Shown here piece after piece: positions 1-7,171 of a stretch of 14,131 bases of DNA; within the stretch, counting starts at the first letter, position 1; each line of letters begins with the position of its first letter. Source of the DNA: Hadesarchaea archaeon (lineage in GTDB: Archaea > Hadarchaeota > Hadarchaeia > Hadarchaeales > Hadarchaeaceae); the NCBI GenBank assembly GCA_023129675.1, contig JAGMBM010000034.1, positions 1 through 14,131 on the forward strand, written 5' to 3'. Under the pieces are notes generated by a model. That model did not search any database. It worked only from the letters and a program-made list of their open reading frames with translations, and was not told the DNA's origin. The position numbers and the translations under genes were made by a program.

Positions 1-1
1 A

Positions 2-1069
2 AAGCTGCGATATCTCTATCAAAAGAAGTTGCTGGGCACCGCGAATGCCGTCTCGCTCGCCGAGGACTTCGTCGGTGGGGATAGATTCCTCGTGATGAAC
101 GGCGACACCCTCGTCGATCAGGAGTCTTTGAACACGCTCCTGAAGCGCTACGAAGAGGTTAGCTCGAGCAAGAATTTCGGCGGCGTCATGGCTACGATTG
201 AGGTCGAGGAGCCAGAGCAGTTCGGGATAGTTTTTCTGAAGGGAAGAAAGGTCAGCGAGATAGTCGAGAAGCCGAAGCGGATCAAGAGCAGGTTAGCGAA
301 TGCGGGCATATACGTCTTCGACCCCACAATTTTTGAGGCGATCAAGCGAACGAAGAAATCTAAGCGGGGGGAGTACGAGCTGACCACGTCGATGAAAATT
401 TTTATCGACAGCGGCAAGGCGATTTACACTTCTCCGCTCAATTTATGGACCGATATCGGCAGGCCCTGGGACCTGTTGGTGGCCAACGAGTATTTCTCGC
501 GGGGGGAGCGCGGCGAGATTCACGGCAAGGTCGAGGTGGGCGCTTATATCGAGGATAACGTTTACGTTGGTGAGGGCTCGCGCATCCGTTCGGGTTCCTA
601 CATTTTAGGACCAACCCACATCGGCAAGGATTGTGACATCGGGCCAAATTGCTTCATAAGGCCGTGTACAAGCATAGGCGACGATGTCAGGATAGGCAAC
701 GCCGTGGAAGTGAAGAACAGCATCATCATGGACCACACAAACATCGGGCACCTCTCATACGTGGGTGACAGCGTCATAGGCAGCAACTGCAACCTCGGGG
801 CGGGAACGACCATCGCGAACCTGCGCCTAGACGAGAAGCCTATCAAGATGGAGGTCGGCGGCAGGGTGGTTAGCAGCGGTAGGCGAAAGTTGGGTACGAT
901 AATCGCCGACAACGTCAGGACCGGCATCAACTGCACGATAAACGTCGGCGTGAAGATCGGTCCGGATTCAGCGGTCGGACCCGGGGCGGTTGTTCACAAA
1001 GACGTTCCACCCAACACGATGGTATTCGTGAAGCCCGTCATAGTGAAAAGAGGGTGGAAACCCAAGTAG
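2..1069 (+). CDS. Bifunctional sugar-1-phosphate nucleotidylyltransferase/acetyltransferase, GlmU-like (5' partial)
   Basis: The frame is open to the left edge (codons from base 2 read KLRYLYQKKLLGTANAV), so the TTG at 29 is not the true start and the N-terminal nucleotide-binding loop lies outside the window. The visible N-terminal half is a nucleotidyltransferase fold with NGDTLVD, EKP, NAGIYVF and DIGRPWDLL. The C-terminal half (from about base 510) is a left-handed beta-helix of hexapeptide repeats. It includes the GlmU-family acetyltransferase signature GHLSYVGDSVIG followed by NLGAGTTIANLR. In archaea such proteins make UDP-GlcNAc or related nucleotide sugars from glucosamine-1-P and a nucleoside triphosphate, using acetyl-CoA; they are cytosolic. 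The exact sugar and nucleotide cannot be read from the sequence. The stop is followed 8 bases later by the next start, which suggests an operon. Family assignment is firm; substrate is inferred. Confidence 0.88.
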   Translation, partial: KLRYLYQKKLLGTANAVSLAEDFVGGDRFLVMNGDTLVDQESLNTLLKRYEEVSSSKNFGGVMATIEVEEPEQFGIVFLKGRKVSEIVEKPKRIKSRLANAGIYVFDPTIFEAIKRTKKSKRGEYELTTSMKIFIDSGKAIYTSPLNLWTDIGRPWDLLVANEYFSRGERGEIHGKVEVGAYIEDNVYVGEGSRIRSGSYILGPTHIGKDCDIGPNCFIRPCTSIGDDVRIGNAVEVKNSIIMDHTNIGHLSYVGDSVIGSNCNLGAGTTIANLRLDEKPIKMEVGGRVVSSGRRKLGTIIADNVRTGINCTINVGVKIGPDSAVGPGAVVHKDVPPNTMVFVKPVIVKRGWKPK

Positions 1070-1077
1070 GTCTTGAC

Positions 1078-1419
1078 ATGAGCGAGCACACCCGCAAAGA
1101 ACTTCGGAGGAATTACCCGAACTTGGCTGGAGAATGGGGTGGGGTAGGGACGGTCAGAATAGACGCCGTGCGGACGAGCCTCAAGGAAGCGGAGAAGGTA
1201 GCGCACAGCGTGCAGGGTTACAAGCCCACCATTATCGACTTCATCCGACGTTGCGAAAACGAGGACCAAGCGCTGGGGATAATTAATTTTCTAGAAGAGC
1301 AGGGAGAGATCGAGTCAAGCTATGCTCGGCGGTTGCGCATTCAGCTGACCGAGCGAGGGCTCAGGAGCTTCGGCAAACGAAGGAAGCTCGGCTGCTACGA
1401 GTGCGGCGAGACGGGTTGA
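1078..1419 (+). CDS. Conserved archaeal protein of unknown function, DUF2095-like
   Basis: This is a 113-residue soluble protein from ATG 1078. A GTG at 1054 would add eight residues and overlap the previous gene by 16 bases, but it has no properly spaced ribosome-binding site. The central and C-terminal segments GYKPTIIDFIRRCENEDQA and GLRSFGKRRKLGCYECG match my recollection of DUF2095, a small archaeal family with no known function. I made this assignment from memory, without a search. The charged, helical sequence has no signal peptide or membrane segment. Two C-terminal cysteines (CYEC) form a CxxC pair that could bind metal or act in redox chemistry, but the pair is single and close to the end. 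It sits between a sugar nucleotidyltransferase and a GTPase, which says little about its role. Confidence 0.7.
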   Translation: MSEHTRKELRRNYPNLAGEWGGVGTVRIDAVRTSLKEAEKVAHSVQGYKPTIIDFIRRCENEDQALGIINFLEEQGEIESSYARRLRIQLTERGLRSFGKRRKLGCYECGETG

Positions 1420-1421
1420 GG

Positions 1422-2624
1422 ATGCTTGAGTTAGGACTCGTCGGCAAGCCCAATACCGGCAAGACCACTTTTTTCAACGCGGCAACGTTAGCGAACGCCC
1501 CCGTCGCAGGCTATCCCTTCACCACCATCGACGCGAACGTGGGGGTCACCTACGTGCGAACCCCGTGCCCCTGCCGCGAGCTCGAGGTGACATGCAACCC
1601 TCAAAACTCGAAGTGCGTTGGCGGGGTTAGATATGTGCCTATCCGGATGATCGATGTCGCGGGTTTGGTCGAGGGAGCCCACATGGGGCGGGGCTTGGGC
1701 AATCGCTTTCTAGACAACCTCCGGATGGCGGCCGCGCTCGTCCACATCATCGATGCAGCTGGGTCAACCGATGCGGAGGGCAAACCCTGCCCGCCAGGTA
1801 CCCACGACCCGGTTCAAGATATAGATTTCCTCGAGGTCGAGATCGCGGCGTGGTTGCGGGGCCTGCTTGTGAAGGACTGGCCCAAGTTCGCGCGCAGGGC
1901 GAAGTACGAGGAGCTCGACTTGGTCAAGGAGATAGCTGGGCGCTTGAGCGGGCTGGGCATAAAGGAAAATCACGTTGCCCAAGCTTTCCGGGAGGCTGGG
2001 GTCGATCGCTCGGATCCAGAGAGATGGTCAGACGACGACTTGCTCCACTTCGTGGCGGAGGTTCGAAAGGCGAGTAAGCCCATCATGATCGCCGCGAACA
2101 AAGCCGACGTGCCGGCGGCCGAGCCGAACATCGAGCGTTTGCGCCAGCGTGGGTACCTCGTGGTTCCGACCTGCTCCGAGGCCGAGCTCATCCTGCGGCG
2201 CGCAGGCGAGAAGGGACTCGTGCGTTACGAGCCAAGTAGCGGTAGTTTCGAGATCCTCAAGCCGGAATCTTTGAACGAGCAACAGCGCAAGGCGCTTGAG
2301 ATGATTCACGCGCTGTTGGATAAGTGGGGTTCGACGGGTATCCAGCAGGTGGTGGATAAGGTGATTTATGAGCTCCTGAATTTGATCGTGGTTTACCCCG
2401 TCGATGATGAACACAAGCTTACGGACAAGAAGGGCAACGTGCTCCCGGACGCCTACCTCGTCCCCAAAGGCACGACCGCTCGCGAGTTCGCGTACGTCAT
2501 TCACACTGACCTCGGTGAGTCTTTCATCCATGCGATAGATGCGCGGACGAAGCGGAGGCTTGGGGAAGATTACGCGCTCAAGGGAGGAGATGTGATCAGG
2601 ATAGTCGCGGCGAAAGGCAGGTGA
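1422..2624 (+). CDS. ychF: Archaeal YchF/Obg-type translation-associated GTPase with TGS domain
   Basis: This 400-residue P-loop NTPase belongs to the YchF branch of the Obg family. From ATG 1422 it shows the P-loop GKPNTGKT (residues 9-15), the G3 motif DVAG (78-81) followed by LVEGAHMGRGLGNRFLDNLR, the G4 motif NKAD (226-229), and a C-terminal TGS domain over roughly the last 80 residues (TDKKGNVLPDAYLV, HTDLGESF, KGGDVIRIV). ATG 1422 puts the P-loop eight residues from the N terminus, as usual in the family; the GTG at 1401 would add seven residues inside the preceding gene. YchF/OLA1 proteins bind ribosomes and act in translation or stress responses. NKAD favours guanine binding, unlike the altered G4 of bacterial and human ATPase members. 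Cysteines 49, 51, 58 and 65 cluster between the switch regions and might bind metal. Confidence 0.93.
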   Translation: MLELGLVGKPNTGKTTFFNAATLANAPVAGYPFTTIDANVGVTYVRTPCPCRELEVTCNPQNSKCVGGVRYVPIRMIDVAGLVEGAHMGRGLGNRFLDNLRMAAALVHIIDAAGSTDAEGKPCPPGTHDPVQDIDFLEVEIAAWLRGLLVKDWPKFARRAKYEELDLVKEIAGRLSGLGIKENHVAQAFREAGVDRSDPERWSDDDLLHFVAEVRKASKPIMIAANKADVPAAEPNIERLRQRGYLVVPTCSEAELILRRAGEKGLVRYEPSSGSFEILKPESLNEQQRKALEMIHALLDKWGSTGIQQVVDKVIYELLNLIVVYPVDDEHKLTDKKGNVLPDAYLVPKGTTAREFAYVIHTDLGESFIHAIDARTKRRLGEDYALKGGDVIRIVAAKGR

Positions 2625-2628
2625 ACGG

Positions 2629-4056
2629 TTGAAAATTGTCCTCATAAATCCGGACACCGGACGAGCGGAGCGAATAGAGAACGAGGCGGCTTGGCCCCCT
2701 CTTGGGTTGCTCTACATCGGGGCCGTGTTGCAAAATGCGGGGCACGAGATCAAAGTTATCGATAACGCGAGGGTTCAGCTACCGGTCGAGAAAGTCGTCG
2801 AAGGGGTGAAGCGAGAGGACCCAGAGGTAGTCGGGATAAGCGCCCTAACTCCAACTTTCAAGCAGGGTGTAAAAATCGCGAGCGCCATCAAGACCGAGAT
2901 CCCCGACGTGAAAATTGTTTTCGGAAATTATCACGCCACGTTCACCTACGAAAGGTTGCTGACGAAGTACCCCATCGTCGACTACGTCGTACTGGGCGAA
3001 GCTGAATATACCTTCCTAGAACTCGTCGACGTGCTGGAAAAGAACGGGGAGGCAAAAAGGGTGAAAGGAATAGCTTTCAGGCACGATGGCGAGGTCGTCA
3101 AAACGCCGCCAAAGCCGTTCATCCAAAATCTCGACGAACTCCCCCCTCCCGATCGAACGCTGTTGGAGCAGGTGTATCATTCTGAGCTGGTGGGGGTACT
3201 CGGGAGCAGCGGAAAGTTCACCACCATGTTGACTTCACGGGGCTGCCCCTACAACTGCAGGTACTGCGCTTGCTCGGCCTTCTCGCAGCGAAAGGTCAGG
3301 TTCAGGTCTCCGGAGGCTGTTGTCGCTGAGATGGAGCATCTGCAGGGGGAAGGTTACGAGGAAGTTGGATTCGTCGACGATAATCTGCTCTTGGACAGAC
3401 ACAGGATGGAAAAAATTTGTGACCTGCTGAGGGAGAAGGGGATTAAACTCAACCTCTGGGCGGAGGGGCGGGTCGATCAGGCATCGCGCGAGATGTTGCG
3501 CAAGTTTGCACGCGTTGGCTGCAAGACGATTTATTTCGGGGTGGAGAGCAGCAGCCAGAAGGTCTTAGATTACTACGGGAAAAATATTTCACCCGAACTC
3601 AGCCGAAAGGCCATGCGCAACTGCAAAGAGGCAGGCATCGAGAATGTTATAGGTTCTTTCATCGTTGGTGCTCCTATCGAGACTAGAGAGGACGTCAGGC
3701 GGACCTTCGTCTTCGCCTTAAACCTGAAGGGTATGGACTTCCCACAGATGAACGTCCTCATGCTCTCACCCGGAATGGACCTATGGGACACGGCGGCGCG
3801 CGAGGGCCATCTCGATGAAGAAAAATGTTGGGAGGAGGCATTCGCGGCAGTCAGCGTTTACCCTTCCTACCTAAAAGAGGAAGAGCTTTGCAGGATGATT
3901 GATCGCTTTTACGCGGAGTTCATCAAGCGCCCGACGTTTTTGACCCTGCAGTTGTTGAAGACGATGCGCAGCAAGTACCGCTTGAAGATCATCTTGGCGA
4001 ACCTCAGGGCTAGGACGAGCTTTAAGGCGACCTTTCGACAGCTCACGGGTGGATGA
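2629..4056 (+). CDS. B12-binding-type radical SAM protein, function unknown
   Basis: This 475-residue protein starts at TTG 2629, four bases after the GTPase stop, with AGGTGA just upstream. Residues 1 to about 150 form a Rossmann-like cobalamin-binding-type domain (KIVLINP, PPLGLLYIGAVL, VVGISALTPTF, GNYHATF). The classical DxHxxG cobalamin ligand motif is not visible, as in many BchE-like members. The radical SAM core follows with CPYNCRYC, giving cluster ligands C206, C210 and C213, then FVDDNLL, YFGVESSS and GSFIVGAPIETREDV typical of the TIM barrel. The last 70 or so residues form a basic helical tail. Related enzymes carry out methylations, cyclisations and C-C bond chemistry in pigments, lipids and antibiotics. 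Nothing here fixes the substrate. There is no transmembrane segment. Fold is certain, reaction unknown. Confidence 0.88.
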   Translation: MKIVLINPDTGRAERIENEAAWPPLGLLYIGAVLQNAGHEIKVIDNARVQLPVEKVVEGVKREDPEVVGISALTPTFKQGVKIASAIKTEIPDVKIVFGNYHATFTYERLLTKYPIVDYVVLGEAEYTFLELVDVLEKNGEAKRVKGIAFRHDGEVVKTPPKPFIQNLDELPPPDRTLLEQVYHSELVGVLGSSGKFTTMLTSRGCPYNCRYCACSAFSQRKVRFRSPEAVVAEMEHLQGEGYEEVGFVDDNLLLDRHRMEKICDLLREKGIKLNLWAEGRVDQASREMLRKFARVGCKTIYFGVESSSQKVLDYYGKNISPELSRKAMRNCKEAGIENVIGSFIVGAPIETREDVRRTFVFALNLKGMDFPQMNVLMLSPGMDLWDTAAREGHLDEEKCWEEAFAAVSVYPSYLKEEELCRMIDRFYAEFIKRPTFLTLQLLKTMRSKYRLKIILANLRARTSFKATFRQLTGG

Positions 4057-4071
4057 AGCAACCCGCGCATC

Positions 4072-4080
4072 TATAAGATA
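4072..4080 (+). promoter_or_regulatory. Putative TATA box for serA
   Basis: TATAAGATA lies in the 61-base gap between the radical SAM gene and serA. An archaeal start site about 25 bases downstream would fall near 4100-4105, giving a leader of only about 15 bases before TTG 4118. No clear BRE is seen upstream; CCCGCGCATC is not purine-rich. Position and AT content against a GC-rich background support the call. Confidence 0.5.
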
Positions 4081-4117
4081 GTTTCGCCTAGTTTCTTCAA
4101 ACGTGTGGGGAATTAAT

Positions 4118-5029
4118 TTGGTAAAAATTTTGGTCGCGGACCCCATCCACGAGGACGGCGTCAATGCGTTGCGAGAGTTCGCGGAGGTTGGGGTGGCCAC
4201 GGGCATGGCGCCAGCCGAGCTACTCTCAAGGCTTAATGGGTGCGAGGTGTTGGTGGTGCGGAGCGCGACGAAAGTCACCAAGGAGGTAATCGACGCCGGC
4301 AAGCAACTCAAGGTAATTGCTCGAGCCGGGGTGGGGCTTGATAACATAGATGTCAAAGAAGCCGAGGCGCGGGGGATCAAGGTGCTCAACGCCCCCGAGG
4401 CCCCGACCGTCGCAGTGGCGGAACTTGTGCTCGCGCACATGTTGGCTTGGGCTAGGCATTTGCCCCCCGCGGATTCGAGCATGAAGGCGGGCAAGTGGGA
4501 GAAGGCGCAACTCATGGGTAGCGAGCTTCGTGGAAAGACCCTCGGCATCGTCGGCACTGGACGCATAGGTCGAGAGGTTGGTTATAAGGCGAAGGCATTC
4601 TCGATGAACTTGCTTGCTTATGATATTAGGCGGAGCCCCGAATTTGTCGAGCAAACTGGCGCAAAATACGTTGACCTAGACATGTTGTTCAGAGAATCCG
4701 ATTTCGTGACGCTGCACTTGTCGTTGGTGCCAGAGACCAAACACATGGTGAGTAAGCGAGAGCTCGAGCTGATGAAATCGACAGCGGTATTAATCAACAC
4801 TTCGCGCGGCGGGGTCGTTGATGAGGGAGCGCTTACCGAAGCGCTGCGGACGGGGAAAATCGCCGGGGCCTGCTTGGACGTTTACGAGCGGGAGCCGCCC
4901 CACGACAGCCCACTGCTTAAGCTGCCGAACGTCGTGCTCACGCCGCACCTCGGGGCTTCGACGCGCGAGGCGCAGCGAGACGCGGCGATAATCATAGCCA
5001 AAAAAATAAAAGAAGCGCTCGTCACGTAG
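4118..5029 (+). CDS. serA: D-3-phosphoglycerate dehydrogenase, short form without ACT domain
   Basis: This D-isomer 2-hydroxyacid dehydrogenase would oxidise 3-phosphoglycerate to 3-phosphohydroxypyruvate with NAD, the first step of serine synthesis. From TTG 4118 it has 303 residues. A GTG at 4103 would add five, but GTGGGG at 4105-4110 is well placed as ribosome-binding site for TTG 4118, and MVKILVADP is a typical family N terminus. The NAD-binding motif GTGRIG is at residues 146-151. Catalytic residues appear as R230 (SRGGVVDE), E259 (YEREPP) and H277 (TPHLGAST). The chain ends right after the catalytic domain, so the C-terminal regulatory domains of long forms, including the serine-sensing ACT domain, are missing. 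A glyoxylate or other hydroxyacid reductase is possible, but the N-terminal region looks most like SerA. Confidence 0.86.
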   Translation: MVKILVADPIHEDGVNALREFAEVGVATGMAPAELLSRLNGCEVLVVRSATKVTKEVIDAGKQLKVIARAGVGLDNIDVKEAEARGIKVLNAPEAPTVAVAELVLAHMLAWARHLPPADSSMKAGKWEKAQLMGSELRGKTLGIVGTGRIGREVGYKAKAFSMNLLAYDIRRSPEFVEQTGAKYVDLDMLFRESDFVTLHLSLVPETKHMVSKRELELMKSTAVLINTSRGGVVDEGALTEALRTGKIAGACLDVYEREPPHDSPLLKLPNVVLTPHLGASTREAQRDAAIIIAKKIKEALVT

Positions 5030-5039
5030 GGGTGTTCGG

Positions 5040-5561
5040 ATGTACAGATACCTAAGAAAAGGACAGGGGTCAGCTGAGTTGCGTGAACTCATGCGTAGGC
5101 GAATGAGGGATTGGCGACGTGGCCCAACAATAGTGCGGGTCGAGCGCCCAACCAGGCTGGACCGCGCTCGGGCGCTGGGCTACAAGGCGAAGCAGGGTGT
5201 AGTCGTCGTTCGAGCGCGGGTGCGGAAGGGCGGGCGGCGGAAGGTGCGCCCTCGACGGGGGCGAAGGCCGAAGCGCATGGGAGTTCGCAAGCTCGTGCCC
5301 AAGAAGAGTATCCAACTGATTGCGGAGGAGCGGGCAGCTCGAAAATACCCGAATTTAGAAGTGTTAAACTCCTACCCGCTCGGCTCCAACGGCACCCACG
5401 AGTATTTCGAGGTGATCATGCTCGATCCGAATCACCCGGCGATTCTGAGTGATCCTCAGCTTGGGTGGGTAGCCGGTGAGGCGCACCGTGGGCGGGTTCA
5501 TCGCGGGTTGACGCGGGCCGGGAGGAAGGCGCGTGGACTACTCCACAAGGGCAAGGGTTAG
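5040..5561 (+). CDS. rpl15e: 50S ribosomal protein L15e
   Basis: This strongly basic 173-residue protein belongs to the archaeal/eukaryotic L15e family of the large ribosomal subunit. Recognisable segments are [66 protein letters not shown] and [12 protein letters not shown]. It starts at ATG 5040 with GGGGTG five bases upstream, 10 bases after serA, so it could be read from the serA promoter or from an AT-rich stretch at the end of serA. The family is usually about 190 residues in archaea. Here the N terminus is slightly short and the usual conserved C-terminal extension after KGKG is missing (see findings). It opens the exosome superoperon. Confidence 0.95.
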   Translation: MYRYLRKGQGSAELRELMRRRMRDWRRGPTIVRVERPTRLDRARALGYKAKQGVVVVRARVRKGGRRKVRPRRGRRPKRMGVRKLVPKKSIQLIAEERAARKYPNLEVLNSYPLGSNGTHEYFEVIMLDPNHPAILSDPQLGWVAGEAHRGRVHRGLTRAGRKARGLLHKGKG

Positions 5562-5591
5562 AACTCGCCAGAGCGATTGAAGTGATAGCCG

Positions 5592-6038
5592 ATGGGATTC
5601 CCATTCAGGAATGCGATCGTGAGCACATTCGCACATGCGACCGAGGACGAGCAGCGCGTGCTCAGCGTTTTGGGAACTCTGCTACCTGAGGGGGTCGGAG
5701 TCCGTCAGTCGAAGCTCGAAGGCCACCACGGCAACCCAATTATAAACTTGGAGGTAAAGGTTGGGCAGAAGAAGCTTCTGCGCGAGCTCTGGCAGCGTGT
5801 CTTAACAAAGCTGCGTGCAGGTGAGTTGAAAAAGCTCGGCAAAATTGTGCCTGAGAGAGTCGATGAGAATTGCTTTTTTTATCTAAGGTTCGACAAGCAG
5901 CTAGCGCATGCCGGTGAACTGGTGCTCACCGGCAGCGGCGATGCTATTCATCTCAGACTGAAGGTCGCAGCCTATCCAGCCAAGCGTGAGGTTGCGGTCA
6001 AGTTACTTGAGAAGTTCATAGGGGCTGAATCCGGATGA
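5592..6038 (+). CDS. Exosome-associated RNA-binding protein, COG1325-type
   Basis: This is a 148-residue soluble protein. The start FRNAIVSTFAHATEDEQRV, then SKLEGHHGNPIINLEVKV and FYLRFDKQLAHAGELVL, match the small archaeal family COG1325, long predicted as an RNA-binding exosome or RNase P associated factor because of its fixed place in this gene cluster. ATG 5592 is preceded by AAGTGAT, complementary to part of the 16S 3' end. The stop TGA overlaps the ATG of the next gene (ATGA), so translation of the Pop5 gene is probably coupled. Its biochemical role is not well established. The HEDGNP-like segment (here EGHHGNP) probably lies in an RNA-contacting loop; that is inference. Confidence 0.85.
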   Translation: MGFPFRNAIVSTFAHATEDEQRVLSVLGTLLPEGVGVRQSKLEGHHGNPIINLEVKVGQKKLLRELWQRVLTKLRAGELKKLGKIVPERVDENCFFYLRFDKQLAHAGELVLTGSGDAIHLRLKVAAYPAKREVAVKLLEKFIGAESG

Positions 6039-6346
6039 GGCAGAGGCGTAGGTACATAGCTTTTGAGCTCATCGGTGGCGAGGCCGGTAAAGGCGATATC
6101 ATGCGAGCGATTGGTTACACCATTTACACCTACAATCCAGCATTCGATCGGGGGATGCTCAAGCTGGTTTTTCACGATGTCAGCTCGCGGCGGGGTTTGT
6201 TGCGCTGTGGGCATAGACAGGTTGGCGAGCTCAGGGTGGCGATGGCAAGCATTAAAAAAATTGGTGGTAGAAAAGCATCGCTTGTGATTTTGGGAGTTTC
6301 AGGTACACTTAGGGCAGCGAAGAGGAAGTTCTTGGTGCCCGCTTAA
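6035..6346 (+). CDS. rnp2: Ribonuclease P protein component 2 (Pop5)
   Basis: This 103-residue protein subunit of archaeal RNase P belongs to the enzyme that removes the 5' leader of pre-tRNA; Pop5 normally pairs with Rpp30 to activate the RNA catalytic core. The N terminus RRRYIAFELIG, the middle LRCGHRQVGELRVAMASIKK and the C-terminal LGVSGTLRAAKRKFL are typical of the family, and the length is slightly short but within range. ATG 6035 overlaps the stop of the COG1325 gene by four bases. The gene ends just before the promoter of psmA. Its usual partner Rpp30 is not in the window. Confidence 0.9.
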   Translation: MRQRRRYIAFELIGGEAGKGDIMRAIGYTIYTYNPAFDRGMLKLVFHDVSSRRGLLRCGHRQVGELRVAMASIKKIGGRKASLVILGVSGTLRAAKRKFLVPA

Positions 6347-6362
6347 CCAAAGTATTATAAAT
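6345..6362 (+). promoter_or_regulatory. BRE plus TATA box upstream of the proteasome/exosome operon
   Basis: TTATAAAT at 6355-6362 is a near-ideal archaeal TATA box, preceded by the purine-rich AACCAAAG (6345-6352) that fits a BRE. Transcription should start near 6385, giving a leader of about 27 bases that carries the ribosome-binding site AAGGTGG (6399-6405) six bases before psmA ATG 6412. The 65-base gap is the largest inside the cluster, which makes this the likely main promoter for psmA through at least prefoldin beta. Confidence 0.75.
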
Positions 6363-6411
6363 GTCCCCGCTTTAGAAACAATAGTCACAATTATCAACAA
6401 GGTGGAAATAC

Positions 6412-7164
6412 ATGGCATTTATGCCGCCCGGAGCGGGCTACGACAGGGCAATCACCGTATTTAGCCCTGACGGTAAGCTCTTCCAGGTTCAGTACGCCCA
6501 AGAGGCTGTGAAGCGGGGTCTAACAGCCCTGGGCATCAAGGTAAACGAAGGCGTGGTTTTGGCTGCGGAAAAGAGAATTCGGAGTAAGCTGGTGGAGGAA
6601 GTGTCGATTGAGAAGATATTCCAGGTGGACGAGCATATCGGAGCTGCAGCTTCTGGGCTGATCGCTGACGCTCGCGTGCTGATCGATCACGCGCGCCTCG
6701 AGGCGCAGATCAACCGCTTGCGTTACGATGAGCCGATTAGCGTGCAGGCGCTGGCGAAGCGCATCGGCGACATCAAGCAGCTCTACACCCAACATGGGGG
6801 CGTCAGGCCCTTCGGGGCTAGGCTGCTGATTGCCGGCGTCAACGCGGAGAGCGCTCACCTTTTCGAGACCGATCCTAGTGGCGTCGTTGCAGCATACAAA
6901 TCCCAAGCGATAGGGGGTGGGGCCCCCACGGTCATCGAGTTTCTCGAGCGTCGCTACGACGAGAAGATGCCTCTCAATGACGTAGTTACCCTCGCTCTTG
7001 AGGCGCTTCGGGCTGTAATCGAGGGGGAGCTCAGCCCCGAAAAGGTGGAGATGGTAGTCATCCCGAGCGAGACTAAGCGTTTTGAGAAGCTTAGTTTCGA
7101 GGATTTGTCTAAACACATAAAGCGAATGGGACCCAAGCCGCCAGCCAAGCCCGCCAAGGAGTAG
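6412..7164 (+). CDS. psmA: 20S proteasome alpha subunit
   Basis: This 250-residue subunit forms the outer alpha rings of the archaeal 20S core particle, which gate substrate entry and dock AAA+ regulators. The N-terminal gate and proteasome-alpha signature are clear: GAGYDRAITVFSPDGKLFQV then QYAQEAVKRG. Later blocks include AAEKRI, GLIADARVLIDHAR, the YTQHGGVRPFGARLLIAGV region, and FETDPSGVVAAYKSQAIGGG. Alpha subunits have no catalytic N-terminal threonine and none is expected. Length is normal for the family. The Lys/Pro-rich tail (GPKPPAKPAKE) is typical of a disordered C terminus. The beta subunit is not in this window. The gene is read from its own promoter and is followed 7 bases later by the SBDS gene. 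Confidence 0.97.
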   Translation: MAFMPPGAGYDRAITVFSPDGKLFQVQYAQEAVKRGLTALGIKVNEGVVLAAEKRIRSKLVEEVSIEKIFQVDEHIGAAASGLIADARVLIDHARLEAQINRLRYDEPISVQALAKRIGDIKQLYTQHGGVRPFGARLLIAGVNAESAHLFETDPSGVVAAYKSQAIGGGAPTVIEFLERRYDEKMPLNDVVTLALEALRAVIEGELSPEKVEMVVIPSETKRFEKLSFEDLSKHIKRMGPKPPAKPAKE

Positions 7165-7171
7165 CGGGGTT

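Noticed and set aside
2028..2657. 209-codon open frame on the minus strand across the YchF gene
   Set aside because: It is antisense to a clearly conserved GTPase, has no recognisable motif, and long antisense frames are expected in GC-rich coding DNA.
4999..5012. A-rich stretch at the end of serA as a TATA box for rpl15e
   Set aside because: It encodes the lysine-rich SerA end (KKIKEA) and does not match the TATA consensus well; a weak promoter is possible but not supported enough to list.
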